DNA of 64,000 bases from DAOTXS01 sp034435055 (GCA_034435055.1 DAOTXS010000024.1:1-64000), one strand, 5' to 3'; positions 31,397 to 40,930 are shown, numbered from the stretch's first letter. Numbers and translations are program-made. Notes: generated by a model not told the origin, from the sequence alone.

Positions 31397-32512
31397 TTAG
31401 TCGATGTGCGCCTGCGCGTTGGCGTCTGCGGCGCGCTGGCGTTGCCAGCGTTCAAAAAAGAACGTGACCATCGCCCACAAGACACCGGCAACCGGAATCC
31501 CAAAGAACGCGCCCCAAAACCCGGCAATGCGAACGCTGATCAGAATGGCGGCAAAAACCAGCAATGGGTGCAGACCTAGCGAATCGCTCAGCACGCGTGG
31601 CATGAGAACGTTGACGATTACAAATTGGTACACAAATAAAAAGATAAACAGCCACAAGGCGACATCGGGTGTCTGGAAGAGCGCGACCAACACTGGTGGA
31701 ATCAGCGCCAGAAAAGGTCCAACCAGTGGAATGAGCATAAACAAGCCGGCAAACAGCGCGGCGATCAGGACAAAATTCAATGCCAACACCGTCATGGCAA
31801 TTCCTGTGCCAACGCCAACGAGCAATGCTTGCATCAATTGGCTGCGCAAGAAACCACCGAATGTACGGTCGACATTTTGGGAAAAGACATCGACTTCATC
31901 GTGAAATGCTTTTGGCACGCGCGACAAAATCTTATCCCACATGCGTGGCCCATCCATCGTCATAATGAATCCGATGATGACGACGAAAAATAAATTTGCC
32001 AAGACGCCGAGCACGCCCGTGAAAATACCCAGCGCATTTTGAATGATCGTGCTGGCATAGTTCTGCAAACTGTTCAGTCCGCTGTCGATGGCTTGCTGAA
32101 CGTTGACTCGAATGCCCACGCGCGCCAATTCCACTTGGGCGGTTTTACTCAGTTGGGGAACTTGATCCATATATTCTGGCAGATGACTTGCTAACAGCGT
32201 CAATTGTGTGATTGCCGTTGGCGCAAACAAGCCGACGGCAATAATGATCACCAACACTAGCGCCAGATAAACGAATATCACCGCCTGCTCGCGTGAAAAA
32301 CGCGCTGGCGCACCGGCGGCTGATGGACGGCTCAAGGATGCAACCGCCGGATTCAAGATGAAGGATACAAGCCAGCCCAGAACAAACAACAACAACAAAT
32401 CGGCATAGTTGCTGAGAATCTGCCACACCATTTGCGCCAGCGCGAGCGTGGCAAGAATGATTAGCAGAATTAAAAGTGTATTGATGAGTTTGTCGCGCAA
32501 TGTTTTGTCCAT
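31397..32512 (-). CDS. AI-2E family transporter / permease
   Basis: A ~371-residue membrane protein of the AI-2E/PerM family with about eight helices (VWQILSNYADLLLLFVLGWLV, IFVYLALVLVIIIAVGLF, GVLANLFFVVIIGFIMTMDG and others). Members export signals, ions or are uncharacterised. DVDRTFGGFLRSQLMQALLVG and FIPLVGPFLALIPP in variant form are the family features. The ATG at 32512 follows TGAGGATTGAAGCG and lies just after the upstream stop. Co-transcribed with the glycosidase gene. The substrate is not predictable. Confidence 0.9.
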   Translation of the reverse strand: MDKTLRDKLINTLLILLIILATLALAQMVWQILSNYADLLLLFVLGWLVSFILNPAVASLSRPSAAGAPARFSREQAVIFVYLALVLVIIIAVGLFAPTAITQLTLLASHLPEYMDQVPQLSKTAQVELARVGIRVNVQQAIDSGLNSLQNYASTIIQNALGIFTGVLGVLANLFFVVIIGFIMTMDGPRMWDKILSRVPKAFHDEVDVFSQNVDRTFGGFLRSQLMQALLVGVGTGIAMTVLALNFVLIAALFAGLFMLIPLVGPFLALIPPVLVALFQTPDVALWLFIFLFVYQFVIVNVLMPRVLSDSLGLHPLLVFAAILISVRIAGFWGAFFGIPVAGVLWAMVTFFFERWQRQRAADANAQAHID

Positions 32513-32523
32513 CGCTTCAATCC

Positions 32524-34182
32524 TCACGCCGATTTAGCGCGCCGCCAACTCCAAACCAATAATCCACTCGCGCCGATAAACAAAATACCAAAGAGACTTG
32601 CCAGCAGCCACGGAAAAGCCGGATGACTATCGGCGTAAATTTCCAGACCGTCTAACGCAACTTCGCCATTCTGCCCCACCACAATTTCGACCGAGTGCGT
32701 CGTGCGTGGCAGGTCGCGGACAATCGACACGCGAACTTGCCACTCGTCGTTTGGCGATGCCAGATCGATGTAACTATTGTTGTTCGCGTCAAGTGGCAGA
32801 CCCGGCACGCGCTGACCATCAACTGTAATCCACGCGCGCCCAAGTGTGGGCGACCGTTGCACGATCAAGTCCAAACCATCGCCCCAGAATTTGAAATTGA
32901 CGCGCGCGCCCGGTTGGCGCGTCATCAGCAAACTTCCCCCGCTGGCGCGTGGATTGAGTAACGGTTGCCAGTTGCCGGTCATTTGAATGGCAATGTTTGT
33001 TTCTTGATGCAAGCCCGGCTGGGCAACTTGCGGAAACGTCGCAACTTCTTTCAGGCGTTGATAAACCAGCCGTGGCGTAAAATCGACGTCGACCATCCGG
33101 AAGTAATAATCGGCGCGGTCAGGAGTGATGTCGCCCACTTGCCGGAAATACCACAGGTTGAACACACCAACCCAGTTCCAATTCGCGCGCGCGTACTCAA
33201 TGCCGCGCAACGTGTAATCGGCTTGCTGTTGTTCCGGCACGCGCCCCCACAATAATTTCTCGGCGGGAAAATCCGGCGGCGCGGCGTTCCAACCGTACTC
33301 GTTGATCCAAATGGCTTTGTTCGCGTCGCCGTATTTTTCCATGATCTGCCGCGCCAGCACGACGCGTTGGAAATTCAATTGCTTGGGGTCGGGCGGATCC
33401 GTGGGCGTGGATTTCAAACCAAACGCGTTCGCGGAAAGAATGTCGAAATAGTCTTTGGCGCCGGCTTTGTACAACGCTTCAAGATAATCGAGGTCGTTCA
33501 TATGTCGCCAGAAATCGGAATTGGGTTCCCAGCCTTCGCCAAGCGTGATGGCGAGCGGCGCGGATAATACGCGAATGTTCGGGTCAGCGCCTTTGGCGCG
33601 TCGATATGCAATTTCCAAAAGCGCGGCGTACCCGGCAGGATCAACGGGGCGATTGCCCCATTCTGGAAAAATGTTTGGCTCGTTCCAAATTTGGATGTAC
33701 CGCACGCGCCCTTTGTACCGCCGCACAAACGCATCGATAAAATTTCCGTAATCGTTCAGATCGTCCGGCGGCGCTTGTGGAATCGATTTGTCTTTGTGTG
33801 TCCACGCGGGCGGTCGATCCAAGCGCGCGATGATTTGCAAACCGTACTTTTCAAACGTCGCAATGATTTGATCCGATTTTTCCCAATCGTATTGGTTCTG
33901 GCGTTTTTCGATTTCTTCCCACGAGAATTGTTGTTTTGCCCACACAATGCCGGCTTCGCGTGCCATCCGCACCGTGCGATCGCGTTTCCAATCTTCCACT
34001 TCGCGGTCGAGAAAAAAATTGGCGCCGTACGGATTTACGTCCGTGTCCGGAATCAAGCGCGGCGGCAGCGGTGATGGTGCGGGACTATCGGCTTCTACCC
34101 ACGTGGCAACGCTCCACGACAAACCGACGAGCGCGGCGAGCGCGACGAGCGTGAGGAAAAATCGAACGAGACGGGATTTCAA
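32524..34182 (-). CDS. Membrane-anchored glycoside hydrolase, (beta/alpha)8 family
   Basis: A ~552-residue clan GH-A type enzyme, resembling GH39/GH5-like proteins. The acid/base Glu is in IQIWNEPN and the nucleophile Glu in WINEYGWN. It begins with an N-terminal signal anchor (VRFFLTLVALAALVGL) and ends with a membrane helix (WLLASLFGILFIGASGLLVW), with a beta-sandwich domain from about 400 to 510. I start at the TTG 34182 (MKSRLVRFFL) with AAGGAG upstream; a longer TTG frame reaches 34200. The catalytic part should face outside. The polysaccharide is unknown. Confidence 0.83.
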   Translation of the reverse strand: MKSRLVRFFLTLVALAALVGLSWSVATWVEADSPAPSPLPPRLIPDTDVNPYGANFFLDREVEDWKRDRTVRMAREAGIVWAKQQFSWEEIEKRQNQYDWEKSDQIIATFEKYGLQIIARLDRPPAWTHKDKSIPQAPPDDLNDYGNFIDAFVRRYKGRVRYIQIWNEPNIFPEWGNRPVDPAGYAALLEIAYRRAKGADPNIRVLSAPLAITLGEGWEPNSDFWRHMNDLDYLEALYKAGAKDYFDILSANAFGLKSTPTDPPDPKQLNFQRVVLARQIMEKYGDANKAIWINEYGWNAAPPDFPAEKLLWGRVPEQQQADYTLRGIEYARANWNWVGVFNLWYFRQVGDITPDRADYYFRMVDVDFTPRLVYQRLKEVATFPQVAQPGLHQETNIAIQMTGNWQPLLNPRASGGSLLMTRQPGARVNFKFWGDGLDLIVQRSPTLGRAWITVDGQRVPGLPLDANNNSYIDLASPNDEWQVRVSIVRDLPRTTHSVEIVVGQNGEVALDGLEIYADSHPAFPWLLASLFGILFIGASGLLVWSWRRAKSA

Positions 34183-34261
34183 GCACAACTCCTTGACCAA
34201 AAGTCGGCGGGGACGTTGGGGGCGAATTTGTTCTAATCATATCACAACGTAGCGCGAGCGT

Positions 34262-34305
34262 CAAAAAATAAAAAACCTTGCGAAGGTTTTCTGCGCAAGG
34301 TTTTG
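34262..34305 (-). terminator. Rho-independent terminator of the bc-complex operon
   Basis: On the minus strand AAAACCTTGCG...CGCAAGGTTTT forms an 11-bp stem followed by TTTATTTTTT. It lies after the dihaem cytochrome c gene. Confidence 0.88.
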
Positions 34306-34312
34306 GGGATTT

Positions 34313-35233
34313 CTATTGCACACCCGACCACGAACGTTCGTAGATGAGGACTTTCCAAATCTCGTCTTCTTTGAGTGTGCCTTTCCACGGTGGCATACCG
34401 GTATTCTTGACGCCTTCCATCACCAGATAAAAATGGCAATCGACCGGCATTCCTTGCATAAACGCCTTGTCCGCTAGATTTGCTGGTTTGGGGTTGAGCG
34501 CGCCTGCGACAACCCCATCGCCCTTGCCGGCGGTGCCGTGGCACGACGCGCAATTAGTATCGTAAATCGTTTTGCCTTGTGCTAGAATCGCGCGGTCGCT
34601 AAACGGATATGGGGCTTTTTTGCCGGCGTACTCCGCCGGGATATTTTGGCACAATGGAATCAAGCCGGCAGCCCCCGGTTGCGGGGTTGGCGTGGGACCG
34701 CGCGTGGGGGTGGGACCGGGCGGGCCGGCGGGAGGCCAGGCATTTACTTCCGGCGCTTGTTTTTCCCAGTTCGATACAAAAGCCACGAGCGCATCGATTT
34801 GGTCGGGGCGCATCGGTCCGCCGTACTGTTGCGCCCACGTTGGCATTTTTGCCGCGTACAAATCAGGACGCGATTGCACCGGTCGGCCGGCGGCAATCGT
34901 GTTCTTTAAAAAGGCTTGATTACTGCCAACCCATCCGATTTCTTTAGCGCGTCGACCATCGAACATATCTTTGCGCGCGATTGCCGGCGCCACGCCCGGC
35001 AGACCTTCGCCAAGTTTGCCGTGACACGAATAGCAGTATTGCCCGTACAGGTCTGCACCGACTTCGATCTCGCGTCCTTTGAGCGCCATTCCGCGTCGTT
35101 CCATTTCGGTGGGCTCGTCCGGCGGAATCAGCCCCAAATCGCGCCCCAAATCATTCACGGCGATGGATGCCAGCGGGATGCACGTGAGCAAAGTAAAAAT
35201 CAAACCGACGAGAATTTTGAGTTGAATGGACAT
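34313..35233 (-). CDS. Dihaem c-type cytochrome
   Basis: A 306-residue membrane-anchored cytochrome with two CXXCH sites, CYSCH and CASCH, each in a class I cytochrome domain. Axial methionines are likely in AAKMPTWAQ and NTGMPPW. An N-terminal hydrophobic segment (ILVGLIFTLLTCIPLASIAV) anchors it, and a Pro/Thr linker (GPPGPTPTRGPTPTPQPG) joins the domains. It follows the cytochrome b gene by 30 nt and is the electron exit of the complex, in the role of cytochrome c1 or f. Confidence 0.92.
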   Translation of the reverse strand: MSIQLKILVGLIFTLLTCIPLASIAVNDLGRDLGLIPPDEPTEMERRGMALKGREIEVGADLYGQYCYSCHGKLGEGLPGVAPAIARKDMFDGRRAKEIGWVGSNQAFLKNTIAAGRPVQSRPDLYAAKMPTWAQQYGGPMRPDQIDALVAFVSNWEKQAPEVNAWPPAGPPGPTPTRGPTPTPQPGAAGLIPLCQNIPAEYAGKKAPYPFSDRAILAQGKTIYDTNCASCHGTAGKGDGVVAGALNPKPANLADKAFMQGMPVDCHFYLVMEGVKNTGMPPWKGTLKEDEIWKVLIYERSWSGVQ

Positions 35234-35263
35234 GGTAACTACTCGCTGTTGAGAATCGACGAG

Positions 35264-37090
35264 TTACTCGTACGCCGAGTCTTTATGGAGATAGATGATT
35301 TTTTCGAACGTGCCGGTATCGCCGATTTCGCGTGGCGTCCACGTGATGCGCAAGGTTACTTTTTTCAAGTCGGTTTGCCAATCTTCGACGATGAAAAAGC
35401 CGAGTGCGTCTTGCAATCCTTGCTTGTCCGAGTGTTTTGCCAGTTCGGCTTGATGCGCGACTGCCTTTTGCATATTCGCAAGTAGTGCTTCGAAATGACC
35501 GGCGTTGGCAGGCGGATTGGCAAACTGTGCCAATTCGTACGTGCCCGTGGGTAATCCTTCGTACCCGAGCTGGCGCACCTCGCCGCAGTTATCCGGCAAG
35601 AGCGGAATCGGCGGCAAGACACATTCTTCCGGGATAAATTCCTGTCCTAATTCAACGGCGGGCGGTGCGCTGACACCAAAATACGGTGTGCCCAAGTAGG
35701 TTAGAACAAGAAGTAACGCGGTAAAGCCCAAGCCCATCGTGATACCCAGTTTGCGATTTTTGCCCAAGCGGCTGGACGAACGTCCCCAGAATTTGTCCCA
35801 CCATTCATCGATGTACGGAATCACCAGTGCGATCAACGCCATGCCGGTGGGCAAAATAATGCCTTGCCACGCTGGGCTATCGTAAAATTGCACAAGGTCG
35901 ATGCCAAGAAAATCGCGCATTGCCCGCAACATCGGCAAGAGAACCGGGTCTTTGAGCATTCCTTGGAGCCAGAGGAAATACCACGGCGCGGTGGTGTGTA
36001 ACGGCGTGCGGTATGGATCGGCGTGATGTTCCAGCGGCGCGTGGAAAGCGTACGCGGCAAACGCCGTCATCGCAAATACGGCGATGGCAACCCACATCAA
36101 CTCTTTTGTCAAAATGTCGGGGAGATAATCGAGTCGTTCCTTCGCCGCTTTGCGCACTTCGGGATCGGGTGATTCTTCTTCGCTGGCTGGCAGACTGATG
36201 CCGTGCAAGCGCGAGACGCGATAGTAATGCACCGAGATGAGGAGCGCGGTGATGGCGGGAGCCAGAATAACATGCACGAGATAAAATCGCAACAGACCAT
36301 TCTGACCGATGGTGTCGCCGCCGCGCATAATCAGGTTGGAAATATAACCCATGATCTCTTTGGGTGGGGCGGATTTTGCCATACTTGTGCCAATCGTGAC
36401 CGCCCAGTATGCCAATTGATCCCAGGGGAGTAAATAGCCGGAGAAGGAAAGTGCGAGCGTGAGAATGAGCAGAATCACGCCGGTCACCCACGTGAACTGA
36501 CGCGGATGTTTGTACGAACCGGTCAGGTACACACGCAACATATGCAACCCGACGAACAACACCATCAACTCCGCGCCGATGCGATGAATGTCGCGCATCA
36601 ATTGACCAAACGGAACCTCGCTGATGATCTTGATCATCGATTGGTACGCCTGATCTTGCGCCGGAATGTAGAACACCATCAGAATAATGCCCGTGATGCT
36701 TTCGACGATGAAGGTCAATGCGCTCATAAAGCCCAAGCCAAACGTGTGGGTGAACTTGGTGGATGAGCGTTCGTAATAGCGTGGGCGGATGTGTGCCAGA
36801 AAAGCGTTCGTAAAAACTTTATAGCGTGGATTCGGTTTTTCCACCGGCGGATCGCCGCGGAACAACGCGCGCACATCGGCGATACCCATCCCCGCCGAAA
36901 CCGCGCGCATCGTATCGTCTGCAACTTTCCACGATGTATCGCGCGTCTGTTGCGCAATCTGCTTGCGCCCATCGGGTGAACGCAGGTTGCTCAAAACCGT
37001 AAATAGATTTTTTAAACCGACTGGCAATCGCTCGGATAACTTGCTGAAGAAACCGGCAATGAAATGAGTGCGCCCTTTTCGTTCGAACAT
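35264..37090 (-). CDS. Cytochrome b of a b6f/bc-type complex, fused b6 and subunit IV
   Basis: A 608-residue quinol-oxidising subunit. Haem histidines occur in DIHRIGAELMVLFVGLHMLR (13 residues between) and LVHVILAPAITALLISVHYY (14 between); that 13/14 spacing is of the b6 type. The subunit IV part has APWYFLWLQG, the counterpart of PEWY. An ~100-residue soluble N-terminus and a ~130-residue C-terminal domain with four cysteines (EECVLPP, DNCGEV) extend beyond the usual size. It lies between the Rieske and cytochrome c genes. Confidence 0.93.
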   Translation of the reverse strand: MFERKGRTHFIAGFFSKLSERLPVGLKNLFTVLSNLRSPDGRKQIAQQTRDTSWKVADDTMRAVSAGMGIADVRALFRGDPPVEKPNPRYKVFTNAFLAHIRPRYYERSSTKFTHTFGLGFMSALTFIVESITGIILMVFYIPAQDQAYQSMIKIISEVPFGQLMRDIHRIGAELMVLFVGLHMLRVYLTGSYKHPRQFTWVTGVILLILTLALSFSGYLLPWDQLAYWAVTIGTSMAKSAPPKEIMGYISNLIMRGGDTIGQNGLLRFYLVHVILAPAITALLISVHYYRVSRLHGISLPASEEESPDPEVRKAAKERLDYLPDILTKELMWVAIAVFAMTAFAAYAFHAPLEHHADPYRTPLHTTAPWYFLWLQGMLKDPVLLPMLRAMRDFLGIDLVQFYDSPAWQGIILPTGMALIALVIPYIDEWWDKFWGRSSSRLGKNRKLGITMGLGFTALLLVLTYLGTPYFGVSAPPAVELGQEFIPEECVLPPIPLLPDNCGEVRQLGYEGLPTGTYELAQFANPPANAGHFEALLANMQKAVAHQAELAKHSDKQGLQDALGFFIVEDWQTDLKKVTLRITWTPREIGDTGTFEKIIYLHKDSAYE

Positions 37091-37126
37091 AATATATCCT
37101 CTTGGATGATGAATCGCGTGAAAGGA

Positions 37127-37696
37127 CTAGCCGTGCGGCTCGCCTTCGACTACTTTGCCTGTATCGATGATGACTTCGAGATTTGGATCCGCCGGCGGGG
37201 TAATGGGTTTGGCTTTGGCGTCGGTCTGCGCCACAACTTGATTATTCGCGCCAACAAAACGCACTTGCATCCGATCCAAACTGCGCGGCGCGGGACCTTC
37301 GATGTACGTCCCGTCGCGGGTGTACTTGGAACCGTGACACGGACATTCAAAGCGACCGCTCACCGGTTGCCATTCGTACAAACAGCCGAGGTGGACACAG
37401 ACATCGTACAACGCGACAATCGCGCCGTTGACGTTAGATAGCCAGAACTTGCCAATCGTATCGTGTTTGGGCGGATCGGTGGGGCCGGGCAAGATATCGC
37501 CGGCTTTGCCGAGGGGGAAGAGACCGCCAAATTCGCCGGTCTTGAAACGGGGAAATGCAAAAAAATACGTCGCGCCGCCAAAGCCCACCAAAAAAACAAA
37601 CCCCAGACTGGACAGCCACGCGTAATTGAGAAACTCGCGGCGCGTCAGGGGGGGCATTTGAGGCGCAGGATTTGCGCTGGCTTTGGCTTCCGCCAT
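37127..37696 (-). CDS. Rieske 2Fe-2S subunit of the b6f/bc-type complex
   Basis: A ~189-residue protein with a Tat-like start and one anchor helix (LTRREFLNYAWLSSLGFVFLVGFGG). The cluster ligands are Cys/His in CVHLGC and Cys/His in CPCHGS; the second cysteine pair forms the disulfide. I start at MAEAKASANP (37696) after AAGGAG; a longer frame to 37825 has no support. It is first in the operon with cytochrome b and the dihaem cytochrome, behind the promoter at 37758-37786. Confidence 0.95.
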   Translation of the reverse strand: MAEAKASANPAPQMPPLTRREFLNYAWLSSLGFVFLVGFGGATYFFAFPRFKTGEFGGLFPLGKAGDILPGPTDPPKHDTIGKFWLSNVNGAIVALYDVCVHLGCLYEWQPVSGRFECPCHGSKYTRDGTYIEGPAPRSLDRMQVRFVGANNQVVAQTDAKAKPITPPADPNLEVIIDTGKVVEGEPHG

Positions 37697-37757
37697 ATTG
37701 TTCCAACTCCTTACAAAGATGTCGAGAAAATCAAAATGCTCTCGCAAGAGCGGTGCG

Positions 37758-37786
37758 ATTATAGCATAATCAAAAACAAATATCAA
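37758..37786 (-). promoter_or_regulatory. Predicted promoter of the Rieske-cyt b-cyt c operon
   Basis: On the minus strand TTGATA (37786-37781) and TATAAT (37763-37758) are 17 bp apart. The start would be near 37751, about 55 nt before the Rieske gene. Confidence 0.78.
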
Positions 37787-37860
37787 GTGCATTTTCAGAA
37801 ATCCGCGCGCCGACGATGAACTCACAATGAATTCGATCCTTTGACGGACGAAACACGGTC

Positions 37861-37902
37861 GATAAAAAATAGCGCTGAGATTTTTCAGCGCTATTTTTTA
37901 TC
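37861..37902. terminator. Strong terminator after the DUF4349 gene
   Basis: A perfect 18-bp hairpin GATAAAAAATAGCGCTGA against its complement, loop GATTTT, with A and T tracts in the arms that let it work on either strand. Confidence 0.92.
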
Positions 37903-37918
37903 GAGGGGAGTTGTGCGA

Positions 37919-38818
37919 TTATTCTGCCACCACCGGTTTCTTGCGGCGACGGAATACGGTGCGTAAAATCCACGCCAGGACGATGAACGGCAAGAGCAAG
38001 ATGATCAAAATCGGCAGGAAGAATAACACAAACCAGATGGCAAGATCGGCGATGCCTTGTAACGCTTGCACCAACGCCTTCAACGCTTGCGCGACGGTTT
38101 TGTTCGGCATCCACGTGTCCGGTTCGAGAATTTGCACATCCTCATACGGGACAAGATCGATGGTCATCGTCGCGAGCGTGCTGGTTTTTTCGAGCACGTT
38201 GATCTGACCTTTGGTCTGTTCGATCTGTTGACGAATCTCGGTCAATCGATTGTACACCGCGAGAATATCCTCGGCTCTGCCGGTGCGCTCGCGCACGGTC
38301 GCTAGTAACTTGGTCAATTCGACTTCGGTGGCTTCGAGATTTTTCAAACGCGCGTCGAGATTAACATACTGATCGGTTACATCTTTCGAATCTTTGTTGC
38401 GGCTCAACGTCTTGAGCGCGACGGCTTCGATTTTCTTTTGGGCATCGTCCAGCGATTCTGCCGGAATTCGCAAAGTAATCGTCCCGCGCATTCGTCCTTT
38501 GTTATCGCGCGACAAGTTGGAACCGGCAATGTAACCTTTGTACGCTGTTGCAATTGTCGCAATCTCGTTTGCTGCCTTGTCTGCATCTTGAACTTGAAGC
38601 GATAAACGCACAGTATAGACAATCATGCGCTCTGCGTTCTGCGTTTCTGGCGCGTTCGTCGTTACCGCGTCGGTGGATCGCTTGACGGCATCGGCGGCAG
38701 GCGCGGGCGGTTGCGCGGGAAGTCCGCTGGTCTCAATCGACGAGCGCGAGACGGGCGCGGCACAGCCGGCAATCGTGAAAAGAGAAATCAAAGCAAAGGT
38801 TAGCCAAAAGCGTTTCAT
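37919..38818 (-). CDS. DUF4349 lipoprotein with C-terminal membrane helix
   Basis: A 299-residue protein. Residues 1-18 are a lipoprotein signal with the lipobox IAGCAAP. The central domain is DUF4349 (YTVRLSLQVQDADKAANEI, GYIAGSNLSRD, TITLRIPAESL), followed by a coiled-coil (LDARLKNLEATEVELTKLL to QQIEQTKGQINVLEK) and a C-terminal membrane helix (FFLPILIILLLPFIVLAWIL) with RRRKK inside. The domain's role is unknown. A GGAGG site precedes the ATG. It is monocistronic in appearance, with the terminator at 37861. Confidence 0.9.
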   Translation of the reverse strand: MKRFWLTFALISLFTIAGCAAPVSRSSIETSGLPAQPPAPAADAVKRSTDAVTTNAPETQNAERMIVYTVRLSLQVQDADKAANEIATIATAYKGYIAGSNLSRDNKGRMRGTITLRIPAESLDDAQKKIEAVALKTLSRNKDSKDVTDQYVNLDARLKNLEATEVELTKLLATVRERTGRAEDILAVYNRLTEIRQQIEQTKGQINVLEKTSTLATMTIDLVPYEDVQILEPDTWMPNKTVAQALKALVQALQGIADLAIWFVLFFLPILIILLLPFIVLAWILRTVFRRRKKPVVAE

Positions 38819-38916
38819 TGTATCCTCCGTCGAGAAATCGGTTTCATTCGTTAGACGCTTTCTGCCGTAAAAAGTTCCAAGACCTGACCGGCTTTTTCAA
38901 TCGGTCAGATCTTCAT

Positions 38917-39651
38917 TCACCATCCATAACTCAAGCGCTGAATCAATCGGGTGGGGAGTTTGGCTTGTTCCATTTTCGCTTGGGTTGCCACAATGTCGTA
39001 CTCGATGCGATAATGCGTCAGCGTGGTCGTTTCCAGATCGAGGATGGCATACGCAGCGCGCGGGTCGCCGTCGCGCGGCTGACCGACGCTCCCCGGGTTG
39101 ATCATCATTCGTTCGGGACCAAGCGCGATGGGAAATCCTTCTGGCATCGGTTCGGCGGTTGCCATTTGTTCTTCACGGTGATAACGGTACAAGACCGGCA
39201 CGTGCGTATGACCCACCAAGCAAAACGGCGTGTCGAAATGTTCAAAGTTGATGCGCGCGACGGCAGGCGTCAACACGTACTCCCAAATCGGATAGCGCGG
39301 ACTGCCGTGCACCAGCGTATATTTCGATTCTTGAACCGGGATGCGTTCTGGCAGTGCGTGAAGCCAGCTCAAACTTTCGGGGTTCAATTGATTGCGCGTC
39401 CAAATCGCGGAGCGGCGCGCGTCTGGGTTGAACTCTTCCAAATCGAGTTTGTCCAACACCGCCCAATCGTGATTGCCGGCAAGGCACGTCAAATCGTAAT
39501 GTCGCAACCGATCGATGCAGGCGTTGGGTTCAGGTCCATAACCGACGACATCGCCCAGGCACCAAACCCGGTCGAAGCGTTCGGCGTTGTTGATCACGGC
39601 GTCGAGCGCAACGAGATTGGCATGAATATCGGAGACGATGAGAATTCTCAT
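38917..39651 (-). CDS. Metallophosphoesterase (YfcE/calcineurin-like)
   Basis: A 244-residue phosphoesterase with the full calcineurin-like metal set: SDIHANLVALDAV, GDVVGYGPEPNACI, GNHDWAVL, VHGSPRYP and VGHTHVPVLY. Such enzymes hydrolyse phosphodiesters or phosphomonoesters with Mn or Fe. It is cytoplasmic. A weak hairpin at about 38886-38912 may end its transcript. The divergent tsaE promoter lies on its upstream side. Confidence 0.9.
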   Translation of the reverse strand: MRILIVSDIHANLVALDAVINNAERFDRVWCLGDVVGYGPEPNACIDRLRHYDLTCLAGNHDWAVLDKLDLEEFNPDARRSAIWTRNQLNPESLSWLHALPERIPVQESKYTLVHGSPRYPIWEYVLTPAVARINFEHFDTPFCLVGHTHVPVLYRYHREEQMATAEPMPEGFPIALGPERMMINPGSVGQPRDGDPRAAYAILDLETTTLTHYRIEYDIVATQAKMEQAKLPTRLIQRLSYGW

Positions 39652-39724
39652 AGGTGATTTGGCGGTATTCTACCACAGGAAAGCAAAATCGCAAACAAGG
39701 ACAATAGTACTTGCCGGGTCTGCA

Positions 39725-39753
39725 TTGTCCAACCTCGTCAATCGGAGTATAAT
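39725..39753 (+). promoter_or_regulatory. Predicted promoter of the tsaE-tsaB-rimI genes
   Basis: TTGTCC (39725-39730) and TATAAT (39748-39753) are 17 bp apart, just upstream of the tsaE start at 39775. Confidence 0.7.
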
Positions 39754-39774
39754 GCGGTTGAAAAAGAAACGGCG

Positions 39775-40257
39775 ATGGCTTTTACTTTACACACCATTCT
39801 CACACACAGCGCAGAACAAACGCAACGAATCGGCGAACGCTTGGGCAACCGCGCGCGCGCCGGCGATCTGTTTTTTCTTGAAGGCGAATTGGGCGCGGGC
39901 AAAACGTGTTTTGCGCAAGGGCTGGGACGCGGGCTGGGGATCGTCGAAGAGATCAATAGTCCGACGTTTATTTTGGCAAACGAACATCGCGGCGGTCGCT
40001 TGACGTTGTATCATCTTGACGTCTATCGCGTGCACAGCGCAGACGAAGCCATCGGGATTGGCTTGGACGATTACTTGTCCGGCGATGGCGTGTGCGTGAT
40101 CGAATGGGCGGAGAAGATTCGCGCCGCGTTGCCAGCCGAAGGACTGTGGATTGCCTTTCGTCACGTTGACGAAAATTCGCGCGAGTTGAAATTCACGGCG
40201 ACCGGTAAACGGTACGTCGATTTGTTGAACGAGTTGAAAAATGCTACTCGCGATTGA
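39775..40257 (+). CDS. tsaE: tRNA threonylcarbamoyladenosine biosynthesis ATPase TsaE
   Basis: The P-loop ATPase of the t6A37 tRNA modification complex (TsaBDE). It is 160 residues long with Walker A GELGAGKT, the switch INSPTFIL and the Walker B region LYHLDVYRV. LEWAE-type residues appear as VIEWAEKI. It overlaps tsaB by 17 nt. TsaC and TsaD are not in the window. Confidence 0.95.
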   Translation: MAFTLHTILTHSAEQTQRIGERLGNRARAGDLFFLEGELGAGKTCFAQGLGRGLGIVEEINSPTFILANEHRGGRLTLYHLDVYRVHSADEAIGIGLDDYLSGDGVCVIEWAEKIRAALPAEGLWIAFRHVDENSRELKFTATGKRYVDLLNELKNATRD

Positions 40258-40930
40258 CACTGCCACGCGCGCCGCGAGCATCGCGCTGTACGACGAAACC
40301 GGCGTTCTCGCCGAATTGACGTGGCGCTCGCGTGAAAATCACACCGTCGAATTGATGGCGCAAATCGTTCGCCTGCTCAATTTGGCGCACGCGCAGAAAT
40401 CGGATTTGCGCGCGATTGGCGTGGCGTCGGGTCCCGGCTCGTTCACCGGCTTGCGCGTCGGGATGAGCGTTGCAAAAGGTTTGGCGTACGGTTGCGCGAT
40501 TCCAATTTTCGGCGTGCCGACGCTGGACGCGGTTGCGTTGCCGCACGCGTTTCAGCCCGCGCCAATTTGGGTGATTCTCGCCGCCGGGCGTGGACGTTTT
40601 TCCGTTGCGAAATACACATCGCAGCGTGGCGCGATTTCCCGCGTGAGTGATTACGCGCTGGTCAATATCGATGGACTGGGTGAGCTTGCCGCGCGCGCGG
40701 CGGATGCATCGATGTTGTTTGGCGGCGATGTCGATGAAGCGATGACGAATCGATTGAAAGAAAAATTTGGCGCGCGCGCGGTGATCGCGTCGCCGGCGAT
40801 GAATGTGCGGCGCGCCGGCTTCATCGCGGAATTGGCGTGGGCGCGTTTCTGTCGTGGCGAGTCAGATGATGTGGCGACGCTGGCGCCAATGTATCTGCCG
40901 CACGAATCAGTCGAAGGATCGAAAGCGTAA
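40241..40930 (+). CDS. tsaB: tRNA threonylcarbamoyladenosine biosynthesis protein TsaB
   Basis: An ASKHA-fold partner of TsaD in t6A synthesis, 229 residues. LLAIDTATRAASIALYDETG is the phosphate-1 motif, and GVASGPGSFTGLRVGMSVAKGLAYG is the TsaB hallmark. The C-terminus shows APMYLPHES. The start lies inside tsaE, so expression is coupled. rimI follows, a common order. Confidence 0.94.
   Translation: MLLAIDTATRAASIALYDETGVLAELTWRSRENHTVELMAQIVRLLNLAHAQKSDLRAIGVASGPGSFTGLRVGMSVAKGLAYGCAIPIFGVPTLDAVALPHAFQPAPIWVILAAGRGRFSVAKYTSQRGAISRVSDYALVNIDGLGELAARAADASMLFGGDVDEAMTNRLKEKFGARAVIASPAMNVRRAGFIAELAWARFCRGESDDVATLAPMYLPHESVEGSKA

Noticed and set aside
38886..38912. Terminator after the phosphoesterase gene
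   Set aside because: CTGACCG and CGGTCAG can pair, but the loop and tail are weak, so I do not list it as a feature.
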